Program-made: the position numbers and the translations under genes
Source of the DNA: Myxosarcina sp. GI1
GTDB taxonomy: Bacteria > Cyanobacteriota > Cyanobacteriia > Cyanobacteriales > Xenococcaceae
DNA: 64,000 nucleotides
Direction: 5' to 3'
Assembly: GCF_000756305.1 (NCBI RefSeq)
Contig: NZ_JRFE01000028.1
Coordinates: forward strand, 70,633 to 134,632
Notes under the pieces: generated by a model
The model's input: only the letters and a program-made list of their open reading frames with translations
Told to the model about the DNA's origin: nothing
Database searches by the model: none
Shown here: piece by piece, positions 26,874-36,298 of the stretch
Numbering within the stretch: the stretch's first letter is position 1
Layout of the letters: each line of letters begins with the position of its first letter

Positions 26874-27644
26874 CTATCCAACGGGTGTGTCTGTTAGCAA
26901 ACAATAAGGACGACTGTAAGATAGGGGTGATTCTAGTGAATGACTTACTAAAAAATCAGGATTATTCATAATCTTCTCGGTTGCTCCATCGTAAACGATT
27001 TGCCCTTTACTTAAAACGATCGTGCGAGAGCAAAGTTCTAGAGCCAAATCTAGATCGTGAGTTGCTATCAACTGAGTCAGAGAAAAATTTTGCAACAGTT
27101 CGATTAGCTGGCGACGAGAACGAGGATCTAACTGTGCCGAAGGTTCATCTAGCACCAATACTTCTGGTTCCATTGCCAAAACCCCAGCGATCGCAATTCG
27201 TTTTTTTTCTCCTCCCGATAGATTTTCAGTATTTCTCGTCCCGTAACTTTCTGGAGCGATATTGACCATCATCATTGCTCTTTCGATCCGCTCGTTCAAC
27301 TCTTTATCTCGCCAACCACGATTTTTAGGACCAAAAGCAACATCATCCCAAACTGTCGGCATAAATAGCTGGTTATCGGGATTTTGAAAGACCAAACCGA
27401 CAAAATTCCGAATATCGCGTAAATTATCAGAATTTACCTCTAATTCTCCCACTTCGATTCTGCCAGATTGAGGCAAAATAATTCCGTTGAGGTGTAGCTG
27501 TAAAGTTGACTTACCAGAACCATTCGCACCGATAAGTGCTACTCGTTCTCCTGCTTCGATAGATAAATTGATGTTATTTAAGGCTTTAGTTCCATCGGGG
27601 TAAGTATAGCTGAGATTTTTAATAACGATGGGATTGTGATGCAT
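26874..27644 (-). CDS. cbiO: ECF transporter ATPase CbiO
   Basis: The ATP-binding subunit of the cobalt/nickel energy-coupling-factor importer. 256 residues with Walker A GANGSGKST (37-45), Q-loop VFQNPDNQLF, ABC signature ENLSGGEKKRIAIAGVLAM and Walker B VLVLDEPSAQLDP, then the switch His in ATHDLDLAL. The QNPDNQ motif is typical of ECF ATPases. Last gene of the minus-strand cbiM-PDGLE-cbiQ-cbiO cluster. Confidence 0.95.
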   Translation of the reverse strand: MHHNPIVIKNLSYTYPDGTKALNNINLSIEAGERVALIGANGSGKSTLQLHLNGIILPQSGRIEVGELEVNSDNLRDIRNFVGLVFQNPDNQLFMPTVWDDVAFGPKNRGWRDKELNERIERAMMMVNIAPESYGTRNTENLSGGEKKRIAIAGVLAMEPEVLVLDEPSAQLDPRSRRQLIELLQNFSLTQLIATHDLDLALELCSRTIVLSKGQIVYDGATEKIMNNPDFLVSHSLESPLSYSRPYCLLTDTPVG

Positions 27645-27734
27645 TGAGATTCTAGCGATTAAATTTTAGTTTGGTAAAAGACGCTTGACGAGATTATATT
27701 CAACAGAGACATACAGTTAAATTTTTTTTGAACG

Positions 27735-28511
27735 TTACGATAAATAAACAGCCTGACCTATAAGCGCAAAAACTAAGGTTAAAGTAAGTGCAATCGCATC
27801 TTTTCTGACGCCAGTGGGTGTTTTTTCAACTACAGGCACTCCTTGATATCCACGAGCTAGCATCGCTTGGTATACTCTTTCTCCACGCTCGTAAGTACGA
27901 ATAAATAGACTACCCATCATGTTGCCAATAACAAAGCGTTGCCAAACATTATCTTTAGACAAATTGCGAGACGCAGCAGCTTTCCGCATTGCCTGAAACT
28001 CCCTAACCAAAACGTTGATATAGCGATACATCGATGCCAGGGTAGCAACCAACAGAGGTGGTACTTTTAAAGCTGTTAGAGCATTAAGCAGTGCTGGAAC
28101 TGAAGTAGTAAGAGTCAGTAGATTTAGCATTAGTAACGAGAGTAAAGCTTTAATCGTAACGCTACCCAAAACGGTCAAACCCTCTGTGGTGATTCGCAGC
28201 ACGCCCCAAGACCATACCACCTCACCACCTTCGCGAAACAAAGTTCCTAACAATACCACAGCAATAAAAGCAAACTCAACGACGATTCTTTTGAGTAGAA
28301 CTGTTTTGGTCACGCGGCTCAAAAAAGCTAAACCCAGTACTCCTAGTCCATAAATTGCCCAAGTCCACCAGTGTCCATTTGGGGTAAGAGCGATCGCAAA
28401 TACCATTAATAAGGCACACAATAATCGGGTACGGGGAGCCAGAGAATGCCAGAGTGTAGCTTGTTTGCTATCGACATCTAACTGAAATACTCCCAGGTGT
28501 AGCAATAGCAT
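27735..28511 (-). CDS. cbiQ: ECF transporter T component CbiQ
   Basis: The energy-coupling transmembrane subunit that links CbiO to CbiM. 258 residues with about five to six membrane helices and the two cytoplasmic coupling motifs of the T component: AMRKAAASRNLSK (first A-R-x motif region) and YQAMLARGYQG (second, the typical ARG box). The N-terminus LHLGVFQLDVDSKQATLWHSL is CbiQ-like. Same strand and order as in other Co/Ni systems. Confidence 0.94.
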   Translation of the reverse strand: MLLLHLGVFQLDVDSKQATLWHSLAPRTRLLCALLMVFAIALTPNGHWWTWAIYGLGVLGLAFLSRVTKTVLLKRIVVEFAFIAVVLLGTLFREGGEVVWSWGVLRITTEGLTVLGSVTIKALLSLLMLNLLTLTTSVPALLNALTALKVPPLLVATLASMYRYINVLVREFQAMRKAAASRNLSKDNVWQRFVIGNMMGSLFIRTYERGERVYQAMLARGYQGVPVVEKTPTGVRKDAIALTLTLVFALIGQAVYLS

Positions 28512-28566
28512 TTACTGAGTTCCCAATTAATTTGATGTTTATCGTTTTCTAAAAATTACCAACGCC

Positions 28567-28935
28567 TTAATTTACTCGTTCGTCGCCAGAGCGATCGGAA
28601 GAATGATTATCGCCAGCAGAATTTTTAACTACCAGCTTGCCAATACCCCAAGCCAAACCAAAAGTAGCTAGAGTTCCAACTAAACCAGCCATTGGTGTAG
28701 CTATGGTTTCGGGTACGCCTTTTAGCGCGTATTCATTAAATACTCTGGCAAAAGGTAATTTTTGAGCGGGTGCGTCTTCAATAGCTTTATGTCCAAACTC
28801 TAAATCTTGAGAAACGCGATCTAAACCATCTGGATCTGAGCTAGCAAAAGGAGAAACAAAAATAGCAATTAGTAGAGCAATGCCCAAGCCCGAAACGACA
28901 AAAGCCAAATTGCGAGTGTTTAATTTCTTAGTCAT
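28567..28935 (-). CDS. PDGLE-domain small membrane component of the Co/Ni ECF transporter (CbiN-like)
   Basis: A 122-residue protein with an N-terminal and a C-terminal membrane helix (about residues 9-30 and 85-108). Between them lies the periplasmic SSDPDGLDRVSQDLEFG motif that defines the PDGLE family, the N component found in Ni/Co systems (NikN/CbiN role). It sits between cbiM and cbiQ. It probably helps CbiM/NikM take up the metal. The cluster could transport cobalt or nickel. Confidence 0.9.
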   Translation of the reverse strand: MTKKLNTRNLAFVVSGLGIALLIAIFVSPFASSDPDGLDRVSQDLEFGHKAIEDAPAQKLPFARVFNEYALKGVPETIATPMAGLVGTLATFGLAWGIGKLVVKNSAGDNHSSDRSGDERVN

Positions 28936-28972
28936 AAAACCTAAAATTCTATTGAATTCGATTTAATCTTTG

Positions 28973-29653
28973 TTAGCGGTGTGTTAACGGACGAGAACCA
29001 GATAACCTGCTTTTTTTAGAAGGACTATAGAGCAAATCGGGTCGAGTTCGCCAGATAAAACTAATGACTACTAAAGTAATCAAGGCTTCGCCAATTCCAA
29101 TTAGTAAATGCCAAAATGCCATTGCCGATATGCCTACATTTATGGGAACAGTTCTCGATAAAGCCAGTTCTATGGCAACCAAAATTGAAGCGATAAATAC
29201 ACTTGTCCAGGCACTTACAGCAGTAGCGATCGCCATTCCGCGCCAGCTATTTCGTCCGATCGCCGAACGAATTGCTCGATAGAGGTAGTAGCCGCCAAAA
29301 GTGCCAATTAGCCCCATATTGACAATATTTGCTCCCAAAACTGTAATTCCACCGTCTTGAAAAACAACAGCTTGTACGATAAATACTACGCTAACTACTA
29401 AAGCACCCGCCCAAGGTCCGAGTAAAATTCCTGCTAGCGTTCCTCCTAATAGATGACCAGAAGTTCCTCCTGGTATGGGAAAATTAATCATTTGAGCGGC
29501 AAAAATAAAAGCGGCACAGACTCCCATGATTGGAACCGTTCGTTCTTGGTATTTTGCTTGCACTCGATTTAAAGCGACGATAATTAGCGCGATCGCGATC
29601 GCCCAAGTAATCAAACTAACTGGAAGATTTAAAAACCCGTCTGGAATATGCAT
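28973..29653 (-). CDS. cbiM: ECF transporter substrate-binding component CbiM/NikM
   Basis: The metal-binding S component. The frame is open to an ATG at 29704, but the start at 29653 yields MHIPDGFLN, the essential N-terminal Met-His that binds the metal in CbiM/NikM. If the longer form is made, its hydrophobic lead would need cleavage before MHIPDG. Later blocks IPGGTSGHLLGGTLAGILLGPW (with a second ligand His) and GITVLGANIVNMGLIGTFGGY are family-typical. First gene of the cluster. No cobalamin riboswitch was recognised upstream. Confidence 0.9.
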   Translation of the reverse strand: MHIPDGFLNLPVSLITWAIAIALIIVALNRVQAKYQERTVPIMGVCAAFIFAAQMINFPIPGGTSGHLLGGTLAGILLGPWAGALVVSVVFIVQAVVFQDGGITVLGANIVNMGLIGTFGGYYLYRAIRSAIGRNSWRGMAIATAVSAWTSVFIASILVAIELALSRTVPINVGISAMAFWHLLIGIGEALITLVVISFIWRTRPDLLYSPSKKSRLSGSRPLTHR

Positions 29654-29947
29654 TGCCAAAGAAGGTTGCAAGTTCCAAAACCACCAGTTATAAAATGTCA
29701 TCATAAATATTGCAACAATCGTTTTTATTCTGCGGCTTTTAGCAATATAGATTTTTATTTACTGCCATTAATCGATTTTAAGTATTTTCACTGAAAAAAA
29801 ACATCCTATGGGGGGGGAATGGCTTTCAAGGATAGGTTTTTTAAATTTGATGTTTTAGATAGGCAGGGGGAGCAGGGGAAGAATGGTCTTACGAGAGTAA
29901 ACTTTTTAAATTGATAGTAGTGACGCGAGGAATGGTCTGTTTGAAAG

Positions 29948-30802
29948 TTACGTTTTAGTGCGAGAGATATTTTGTTTTGACTTTATAGTTTGATGACAAA
30001 ATGCTTGTTGACGAGCTATGGGCAAACTGTACCAGGGTAGATGGGGATACTGGTGATGTTCCCAATGGTAATCAAAATGGTAGCAGGCGATAAACGACCA
30101 AAATACGGAATAATTACTGCTTGTAGCCTTATGGCGATCGCAAAGCGCAAGCCTTTCGGGCATATCACCTCTGGCGGTACGCGAAGCATAATCGCGCTGT
30201 TTTCGATTGGGATTTCTATGGGGTAAAAATATACCGAAGGTAAATAACTGTAGCGAACTAATCAAAATTGGAATTACCCAAAACAGAAATATATTACTTA
30301 TGGCAATATGCAAACTCAAGAAGGTACAAAATATTACTGTCATTCCTATAAGTAAAATCCAAGCTTGCCTACCGCTCAAATATTCTTTCATAAAGTTGCC
30401 GTACCAAAGTAGGAAATTACTTTGTCCCAATTTATGAAAATCGGGATCTTGTTCGCTAGCAGGAAAGCGATGATGTAGCTGATGATTTTTGACTAAGATT
30501 TTATAGGGTAACAGCGCGTATAGCCAAGATGTTATCGAACCAATAAAATCGTTGACTTTACGATCCTGAGTATTAATAACTCCGTGTATTGCTTCATGAG
30601 TGGTAATAAACAGTCCCGTATGTAGAAAAGACCGCAACCAAACCGCAGCAACGATCCACAATAGGGGAGCGGAGGAGAGATCGATCGCTAGTAGTCCGAT
30701 TAAACTACTAAGCCACAGAAGTATGATAATAATAGCTACATCCTCGCCAATTTCGGTATTGATTTGAATATTTGTCGATTTTGGTGTTGTTGCCCTACGC
30801 AT
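29948..30802 (-). CDS. crtW: Beta-carotene ketolase CrtW with a repeat-derived insertion
   Basis: CrtW adds the 4-keto groups of echinenone, canthaxanthin or related ketocarotenoids. This membrane di-iron enzyme has the His motifs THEAIHG, HQLHHRFPASEQDPDFH, FLPHR and WEHHQYPHLPWYSLP, the pattern of CrtW-type ketolases. Between FLPHRNPNRK and VFWSFIACYHF about 20 extra residues (DYASRTARGDMPERLALCD) are encoded by an interspersed repeat (30130-30197). All His boxes remain, so activity may survive. Size is 284 residues against about 250-260 usual. Monocistronic. Confidence 0.88.
   Translation of the reverse strand: MRRATTPKSTNIQINTEIGEDVAIIIILLWLSSLIGLLAIDLSSAPLLWIVAAVWLRSFLHTGLFITTHEAIHGVINTQDRKVNDFIGSITSWLYALLPYKILVKNHQLHHRFPASEQDPDFHKLGQSNFLLWYGNFMKEYLSGRQAWILLIGMTVIFCTFLSLHIAISNIFLFWVIPILISSLQLFTFGIFLPHRNPNRKQRDYASRTARGDMPERLALCDRHKATSSNYSVFWSFIACYHFDYHWEHHQYPHLPWYSLPIARQQAFCHQTIKSKQNISRTKT
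30130..30197. repeat. Interspersed palindromic repeat inside crtW
   Basis: A GC-rich repeat-like sequence inside the ketolase frame, starting with a HIP1 octamer (GCGATCGC, 30134-30141) and containing CGCGAAGCATAATCGC. Its parts resemble the palindromic element at 39823-39858. In the minus frame it reads through without a stop, adding about 20 residues. Confidence 0.55.
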
Positions 30803-31016
30803 AAATTGCTCGTAAAAGTTTTTTCTTCTTACTTTTTGTTAACGAATATTAAGCACCGAGCAACACTGTCAAAAGATACATTGGCTTTTTAGTAGTGTAA
30901 TTAATGACTTTTCAGACAACCTCTAAATAATTATTAATCGGCTGGGAAATATGTAGGGTGAGCATTAAAGAAAAGAAATTATTTGTCACGTTCTAAATAT
31001 ATAGCAATGCTTTTTC

Positions 31017-31055
31017 AACGCGATCGCTCTTTTTATGAGTCAAAGCGATCGCGTT
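31017..31055. terminator. Twin-HIP1 hairpin downstream of mnmG
   Basis: A perfect 12-bp inverted repeat, AACGCGATCGCT (31017-31028) and AGCGATCGCGTT (31044-31055), loop 15, lies 9 bp after the mnmG stop. Each arm contains a HIP1 octamer. On the plus strand it is followed by a T-rich tract, less so on the mnmG strand. A terminator or transcript-end stabiliser is probable. Confidence 0.5.
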
Positions 31056-31063
31056 AATTATTT

Positions 31064-32974
31064 TTATTTATTTTTCACTAGCGATCGCGACCTAAGTTCT
31101 AAATAAACCAGCAAAGCATTAACATCGGCTGGATTTACTCCACCAATACGAGAGGCTTGACCGATAGTTAGGGGTTTTACTTTATTTAGTTTTTCCCTGG
31201 CTTCCATTGATAGGGTTTCAATGGCTAGATAATCGAGATCTTGAGCAAGTTTGCGATTAGCATGACGGCTGACTTGTTCGATTTGAGTTTCCTGGCGTTT
31301 GATGTAGCCAGAGTATTTAATATCGATTTCTGCCCCTTCTGTTTCATACAAAGTCAGTTCGGGATTATCCAAACCGTGACGCTTTAGATCTGTGTAGTGG
31401 AAACCAGGACGACGTAATAGATCGGCAAGGGTTATCGAACCTTTAATTTTTTGTTGGGTTTCGGTTGCGATCGCTACTCCGACATCATCTCGTTCTTTAA
31501 TTCTGGTTTCGTAGAGTCTTTCTTTTTCGGCAGCGATTTTCGCCTGCTTTTCTGAATATAACTGCCAACGGCGATCGTCTATCAAGCCAATTTCTCTACC
31601 CAAAGGAGTCAAACGGCGATCGGCATTATCAGAACGCAACACCAGGCGATATTCCGAACGACTGGTTAACATACGATAAGGTTCGCGCAGGTCTTTGGTA
31701 CAAAGGTCGTCGATTAGAGTACCGATGTAGCTTTGTTCTCTGGAGAAGATAACCTCGGCTTCTCCTTTGACAAATTTTACCGCATTGATTCCCGCTACCA
31801 GCCCCTGTGCCGCAGCTTCTTCATAACCCGTAGTGCCGTTAATTTGTCCTGCGGCAAATAAACCCGCAACTTTTTTGGTCATTAGTGTCGGATAGCATTG
31901 GGTAGCGGGTAAATAATCGTATTCCACTGCATAGGCAGGACGCAGCATAATGCAGTTTTCCATTCCTGGCAGCGTCCGCAACATCGCCAACTGCAACTTT
32001 TCTGGCAAACCAGTAGAAAAGCCTTGAATATAGAGTTCGGGAATATCTCTACCTTCGGGTTCGATAAAAATTTGATGGCTGGCTTTATCGGCAAAGCGCA
32101 CGATTTTATCTTCAATACTCGGACAATAGCGCGGTCCTTTGGCATCTACCCAACCGCCATATACGGGTGATAAATTCAAATTGTCTTTAATAATGCGATG
32201 GGTTTCGGCAGTAGTGCGAGTTAGGTAACAGTTCATTTGTTCGCGCTCTACCCAAGCTTCGGGATCGAAACTAAACCAGCGTAGTTCTGGGTCTGGCGGT
32301 TGCGGTTCCATTTTGCTGTAATCGACCGATCGCTTATCTACCCTGGCTGGCGTACCTGTTTTAAGCCGATCCGTTTCAAACCCTAACTGGTTGAGAGTTT
32401 CAGTCAATCCTTCGGCAGCAAATTCACCTGCCCTGCCTGCTGGCATTGATTTATTACCGACCCAAATTTTGCCACCTAAAAAAGTCCCTGTAGTGAGAAT
32501 TACGGCTTTAGCAGCAAAACAGGTACCGAAGTAGGTTTCAATACCAATAACTTCATCGTTTTTACCCAAAACCAAATCTGTAACCATCCCCTCGCGGATA
32601 CTCAAATTTTCTTGATTTTCCACGATTTGTTTCATCATCACCGCATACTCTCGCTTGTCGGTCTGCGCCCGTAATGCCCAGACAGCAGGACCTCTAGAAG
32701 AATTTAACACTCGTTTTTGCAAATATGCCCGATCGCTAACTTTACCGATTTCACCGCCCAAAGCATCGACTTCATGAACTAATTGGGATTTAGCAGGACC
32801 TCCTACGGCAGGGTTGCAGGGTTGCCAGGCAATTTTATCGAGATTTAAAGTCAGCATTAGCGTCCGACAGCCCAATCTTGCTGCTGCCAAAGCTGCTTCA
32901 CAGCCTGAATGTCCACCGCCAACTACAATGATGTCAAAAGCTTCTTGAAAATCTACGGGATGAGATACGGTCAT
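31064..32974 (-). CDS. mnmG: tRNA U34 carboxymethylaminomethyl-modifying enzyme MnmG (GidA)
   Basis: With MnmE, MnmG installs the cmnm5 group on wobble uridine 34 of several tRNAs using FAD, NADH and 5,10-methylene-THF. 636 residues. The FAD-binding motif [19 protein letters not shown] (17-35), [31 protein letters not shown] and [15 protein letters not shown] are all canonical; the C-terminal MnmE-binding helices end near [20 protein letters not shown]. Monocistronic in appearance. Confidence 0.99.
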   Translation of the reverse strand: MTVSHPVDFQEAFDIIVVGGGHSGCEAALAAARLGCRTLMLTLNLDKIAWQPCNPAVGGPAKSQLVHEVDALGGEIGKVSDRAYLQKRVLNSSRGPAVWALRAQTDKREYAVMMKQIVENQENLSIREGMVTDLVLGKNDEVIGIETYFGTCFAAKAVILTTGTFLGGKIWVGNKSMPAGRAGEFAAEGLTETLNQLGFETDRLKTGTPARVDKRSVDYSKMEPQPPDPELRWFSFDPEAWVEREQMNCYLTRTTAETHRIIKDNLNLSPVYGGWVDAKGPRYCPSIEDKIVRFADKASHQIFIEPEGRDIPELYIQGFSTGLPEKLQLAMLRTLPGMENCIMLRPAYAVEYDYLPATQCYPTLMTKKVAGLFAAGQINGTTGYEEAAAQGLVAGINAVKFVKGEAEVIFSREQSYIGTLIDDLCTKDLREPYRMLTSRSEYRLVLRSDNADRRLTPLGREIGLIDDRRWQLYSEKQAKIAAEKERLYETRIKERDDVGVAIATETQQKIKGSITLADLLRRPGFHYTDLKRHGLDNPELTLYETEGAEIDIKYSGYIKRQETQIEQVSRHANRKLAQDLDYLAIETLSMEAREKLNKVKPLTIGQASRIGGVNPADVNALLVYLELRSRSLVKNK

Positions 32975-33177
32975 TATTAAAGGTTCGATCTAGGTTTTAT
33001 CGAGTAATATTACTATTTTAGTATTGGATAACGACGAGAATATAAAGCGATCGCCACCTAACTAAGCTTAATAAATTATAAAAATCTGCCCGACTTTTGA
33101 CCTTTGATTGATGTAATAGATAATCAAACAAAGCTAAATTAACGATTGTTAACCCCAAATTATCTCAAGGAGAACCA

Positions 33178-33969
33178 ATGCTGGAGTTATATCAGTTTGA
33201 GCTATCTCATCATTCCGAAAAAGTGCGCCTCATTCTCGATTACAAACAATTAGAATATCGCAAAATTGAAGTTACTCCTGGCGTTGGACAAATAGAATTG
33301 TTGCAAAAGTCTGGTAGTCGCCAAGTTCCCGTACTCAAAGATGGCGGCACTTATATTGCCGACTCTACAGAAATTGCCTTTTATTTAGACCGTAAATACC
33401 CCGAACGCCCCATAATACCTGCAGACCCCCTAGCTAAAGGACAGTGTCTGCTAATTGAAGAATGGGCAGATGAATCTATTGCCCTCAAAGGTCGTAAAGC
33501 TTTTGTTGGTGCTTTAAATAAAAATCAGAACTTCCGCGCTGGTCTATTACCTAAAGATACTCCCGATTTTCTCAAAACCGTAGTCGGTGCCATTCCTGGG
33601 GAAATTTTAGACGTATTGGGTGCTGGTGTTGGGTTTGGCGGCGATGCCGTTAAAGAAGCAACAAAAGGTCTGCAACAAGACTTAGAAGCTTTATGTTTGA
33701 TTTTAGAAGAACGACCTTATTTAGTCGGCGATACTCCGACTCTGGCAGATTTAGCCGTAGCTGGTTTGAGTATCTTGTTAAAATTTCCCGCAGGTTCTTA
33801 TCTCGATATTCCCGAACAGCTACAGGGAAAAGGTATTCCAGGTTTAGCCGATAACATCGTTTACGAACCGTTTTTTGCCTGGCGCGATCGCCTGTATGCT
33901 GAATATCGTCAGGGTAGCGGTGTTACTACACCTGCTGGTGGTTCGCCAACATCTATTGATATCGATTAA
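33178..33969 (+). CDS. Glutathione S-transferase family protein
   Basis: A 263-residue protein with an N-terminal thioredoxin-like domain (LYQFELSHHSEKVRLILDYK; the GSH-anchoring SRQVPVLKDGGTYIADSTEI) and an all-helical C-terminal domain (QQDLEALCLILEERPYLVGD TPTLADLAVAG split across the fold). A good Shine-Dalgarno (AAGGAG) precedes ATG 33178. The substrate is unknown. The region around residues 110-165 is longer than in typical GSTs. Confidence 0.93.
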   Translation: MLELYQFELSHHSEKVRLILDYKQLEYRKIEVTPGVGQIELLQKSGSRQVPVLKDGGTYIADSTEIAFYLDRKYPERPIIPADPLAKGQCLLIEEWADESIALKGRKAFVGALNKNQNFRAGLLPKDTPDFLKTVVGAIPGEILDVLGAGVGFGGDAVKEATKGLQQDLEALCLILEERPYLVGDTPTLADLAVAGLSILLKFPAGSYLDIPEQLQGKGIPGLADNIVYEPFFAWRDRLYAEYRQGSGVTTPAGGSPTSIDID

Positions 33970-34000
33970 CAACCAAGCATAATGCTGTTTAAATAAAATT

Positions 34001-34033
34001 TGGCGATCGCTTTAATATTTTAGGCGATCGCCA
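34001..34033. terminator. Bidirectional twin-HIP1 terminator
   Basis: An inverted repeat TGGCGATCGC (34001-34010) / GCGATCGCCA (34024-34033) lies between the convergent GST and DUF6282 genes, flanked by AAAATT and ATTAAAATATTTT. Each arm contains a HIP1 octamer. Position and flanking T/A runs fit a terminator serving both genes. Confidence 0.6.
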
Positions 34034-34043
34034 TTAAAATATT

Positions 34044-35018
34044 TTACTTAATACCTAATAGCTGACTGGGATTAATCTGACTCATCATCTCAATTTCAGA
34101 CTGAGATATTCCCGCTGCGCTCAATTCAGTAACAAATTTTTGATAACCTACAACGGGTTTGGGATCGAAACTGCGTCCTAAATCGGTACTCAAGACAAAA
34201 TGTTCTGCACCGATAGATTTAATTGCTGCTGCCATATCTGCGATCGATACCTGCTGCCAGTTTTGATGTGCTTCAATTGGTGAATTTTTACCCATTAAAT
34301 AATTGACATAGGTTAACTCCAAAAAAGCCCCCATATTTGCTACTTGCTGCATTTGGGTAACAGATAAACCAGGAACATCAGCGATCGCATGGGTAATTAA
34401 GATCTTTTTTATACCAAGTTCTCTGGCTTTTTCAACCACTAGTTCGACTTCCTCTGGGGAAATATGACCAGTCTCCAAAACTAAATCGTACTTGGCAACT
34501 AACTCTAAAATTTTTAGAGTTTTTGGTAAAAGCTTGCCTGAATTAGCAACTTTAATACCTCGTCCCTGTTTGTGAAACATCTGGCGGTGATAGTCAGCGT
34601 CAATAGTTGGCAGCCAGACAACTTTTCCCTTACCTTCGCCGATTTTATACATTATCTCAACCGCATCGGGATTCAAACCCCCAACGGCATAGTTAAGTAC
34701 TACACCTCCGTACAATTGAATATTGGGTACGATTTTATTAGCTAATATTGCTCGATCTGCTGTAGGAGTAACGTGATTTTTTAAGACAATTGCTTTCATG
34801 CCTTCATCTGCCGCCATCTTAGCTAGCTCAAAATCATCAACGCTGCGAGGAGTAATGTCTGGTGCAGAATGGACGTGAAAATCAATCGCGCCTTGTATAG
34901 AACTTAAGTTTGAGGTATTTTCAATAGCTATAGCAGGAAAATTGGAAACGCCAATAGCAATAGTTATGGCGATCGCGACGATGATAACTAGCTTGTTTTT
35001 AACCCACCGTTTAACCAA
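34044..35018 (-). CDS. DUF6282-family exported amidohydrolase-like protein
   Basis: A TIM-barrel protein beginning the mature part with IDFHVHSAPDITPR, the metal-dependent-hydrolase HxH motif of the DUF6282 group; later His and Asp residues (LKNHVTPTADR, LETGHISPEE, ILITHAIADVPG, LSTDLGR) match an amidohydrolase-like site. An N-terminal hydrophobic segment (KLVIIVAIAITIAIGV) indicates export. The open frame reaches 35093, but that start would lie far inside the upstream gene; TTG 35018 overlaps the tautomerase stop by 8 bases and is preferred (324 residues). Reaction unknown. Confidence 0.72.
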   Translation of the reverse strand: MVKRWVKNKLVIIVAIAITIAIGVSNFPAIAIENTSNLSSIQGAIDFHVHSAPDITPRSVDDFELAKMAADEGMKAIVLKNHVTPTADRAILANKIVPNIQLYGGVVLNYAVGGLNPDAVEIMYKIGEGKGKVVWLPTIDADYHRQMFHKQGRGIKVANSGKLLPKTLKILELVAKYDLVLETGHISPEEVELVVEKARELGIKKILITHAIADVPGLSVTQMQQVANMGAFLELTYVNYLMGKNSPIEAHQNWQQVSIADMAAAIKSIGAEHFVLSTDLGRSFDPKPVVGYQKFVTELSAAGISQSEIEMMSQINPSQLLGIK

Positions 35019-35364
35019 AAGTCGAACCGTTCCAGCCCCACATATAGCCTTGTGCGTCAGCAAATTCAATATAGATGCGTTTGGTTGGAACACCTAGTTT
35101 TTCGCTAATTTGCTGGCAAAAATGTTGGCTCATAGCTGAAGTCTGCTCCGAATTCATTGTACCTACGCTTTTGATTTCTATGTAGCAAACTGGATCTAAA
35201 CTTCCTGCAAAAGTCATGGGTATGTCCGCTTCAAAAGCAGTCATGATATATGATTCGGGTTTGCCTATCTGCTTGGCCAGATCGGCAGAGAGACTCTTTA
35301 GTAAACTTTCTACCGTAGATTTTTCAGGTTGGGCAATTGATGACTGAACTTTAATTAGTGGCAT
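35011..35364 (-). CDS. MIF-like phenylpyruvate tautomerase family protein
   Basis: A 117-residue protein of the macrophage-migration-inhibitory-factor/tautomerase superfamily. The start codon is followed directly by the catalytic Pro (MPLIKVQSS), which becomes the N-terminal proline after Met removal. Other family features are SYIMTAFEADIPMTFAGS and the C-terminal RIYIEFADAQGYMWGWNGSTFG, close to MIF's own C-terminus. Its stop overlaps the start of the DUF6282 gene, so the two are probably translated together. Confidence 0.93.
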   Translation of the reverse strand: MPLIKVQSSIAQPEKSTVESLLKSLSADLAKQIGKPESYIMTAFEADIPMTFAGSLDPVCYIEIKSVGTMNSEQTSAMSQHFCQQISEKLGVPTKRIYIEFADAQGYMWGWNGSTFG

Positions 35365-35500
35365 ATAAATAACAAAAGCTAAATATTTATCTATTTAATC
35401 AAACGACAAATTATTATCGCGATTGTGATTATACCAAATGGACAAAGTAGAAAAAAAAGAGGAGTAGTGCGAGTATAAAAGACTTTAGCGTGTATATTTT

Positions 35501-36298
35501 TTACTCGTCAATTGCTGGTTTGGTTTCGTAGTCGCGATCGGTTAAGGCTTGTTTGGTAGTTTGTTCGGCTCTAGTTACCGAGAAAAACTTATTATAAACC
35601 CAACCCGCTAGAATCGCACCTACAATTGGAGCTACCCAAAATAGCCACAATTGAGCAATTAACTCTGTACCAGCAAACACGGCAACACCAGTGCTGCGTG
35701 CGGGATTTACAGAGGTATTGGTAACGGGAATACTAATTAGATGAATTAAAGTAAGCCCCATACCAATAGAAATAGGTGCAAAACCAGCAGGAGTACGTAA
35801 ATCTGTGGCACCAAAGATAATTATTAGAAACATAAAAGTCATGACAATTTCGGTAATCAAGCAAGTCCAAAGTGGATACCCCGCAGGAGAATGAACGCCA
35901 TAACCATTAGTTGCCAGAGGATTAGAACCAGTAAGAGAAAAGTCTGCGTTGCCGCTAGCAATTAACCAGACGATAAATCCACCCAAAATTCCACCCAGAA
36001 CTTGAGCAACAATATAAGGCAATAATTGACTACCAGAAAATCGCTTACCCGCCCATAGTCCAAAAGATACAGCAGGATTGAGATGGCAGCCTGAAATATT
36101 GCCAAACGTATAAGCCATAGTTAATACAGTCAAACCAAATGCTAGAGAAACTCCCACCAAACTAATACCTAAAGGAAAGTAAGTATCTTGTCCGATGGTA
36201 GCTCCTTCAGAAGTAAAGACGGCAGCTAAAACCGCACTACCACATCCACCGACAACTAACCAGAAAGTTCCGATAAATTCTGCAATGTATTTGTTCAT
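35501..36298 (-). CDS. aqpZ: Aquaporin Z-type water channel
   Basis: A 265-residue aquaporin with six membrane helices and both NPA boxes: [12 protein letters not shown] (first) and [11 protein letters not shown] (second), the latter's Arg forming the selectivity filter with a water-specific AqpZ-type surround. The N-terminus [25 protein letters not shown] is typical of AqpZ. The C-terminal tail is charged. Monocistronic. Confidence 0.96.
   Translation of the reverse strand: MNKYIAEFIGTFWLVVGGCGSAVLAAVFTSEGATIGQDTYFPLGISLVGVSLAFGLTVLTMAYTFGNISGCHLNPAVSFGLWAGKRFSGSQLLPYIVAQVLGGILGGFIVWLIASGNADFSLTGSNPLATNGYGVHSPAGYPLWTCLITEIVMTFMFLIIIFGATDLRTPAGFAPISIGMGLTLIHLISIPVTNTSVNPARSTGVAVFAGTELIAQLWLFWVAPIVGAILAGWVYNKFFSVTRAEQTTKQALTDRDYETKPAIDE

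Noticed and set aside
29705-29947. Cobalamin riboswitch upstream of cbiM
   Set aside because: The B12-box-type core was not found on the minus strand; the stretch is AT-rich with a G8 run only.
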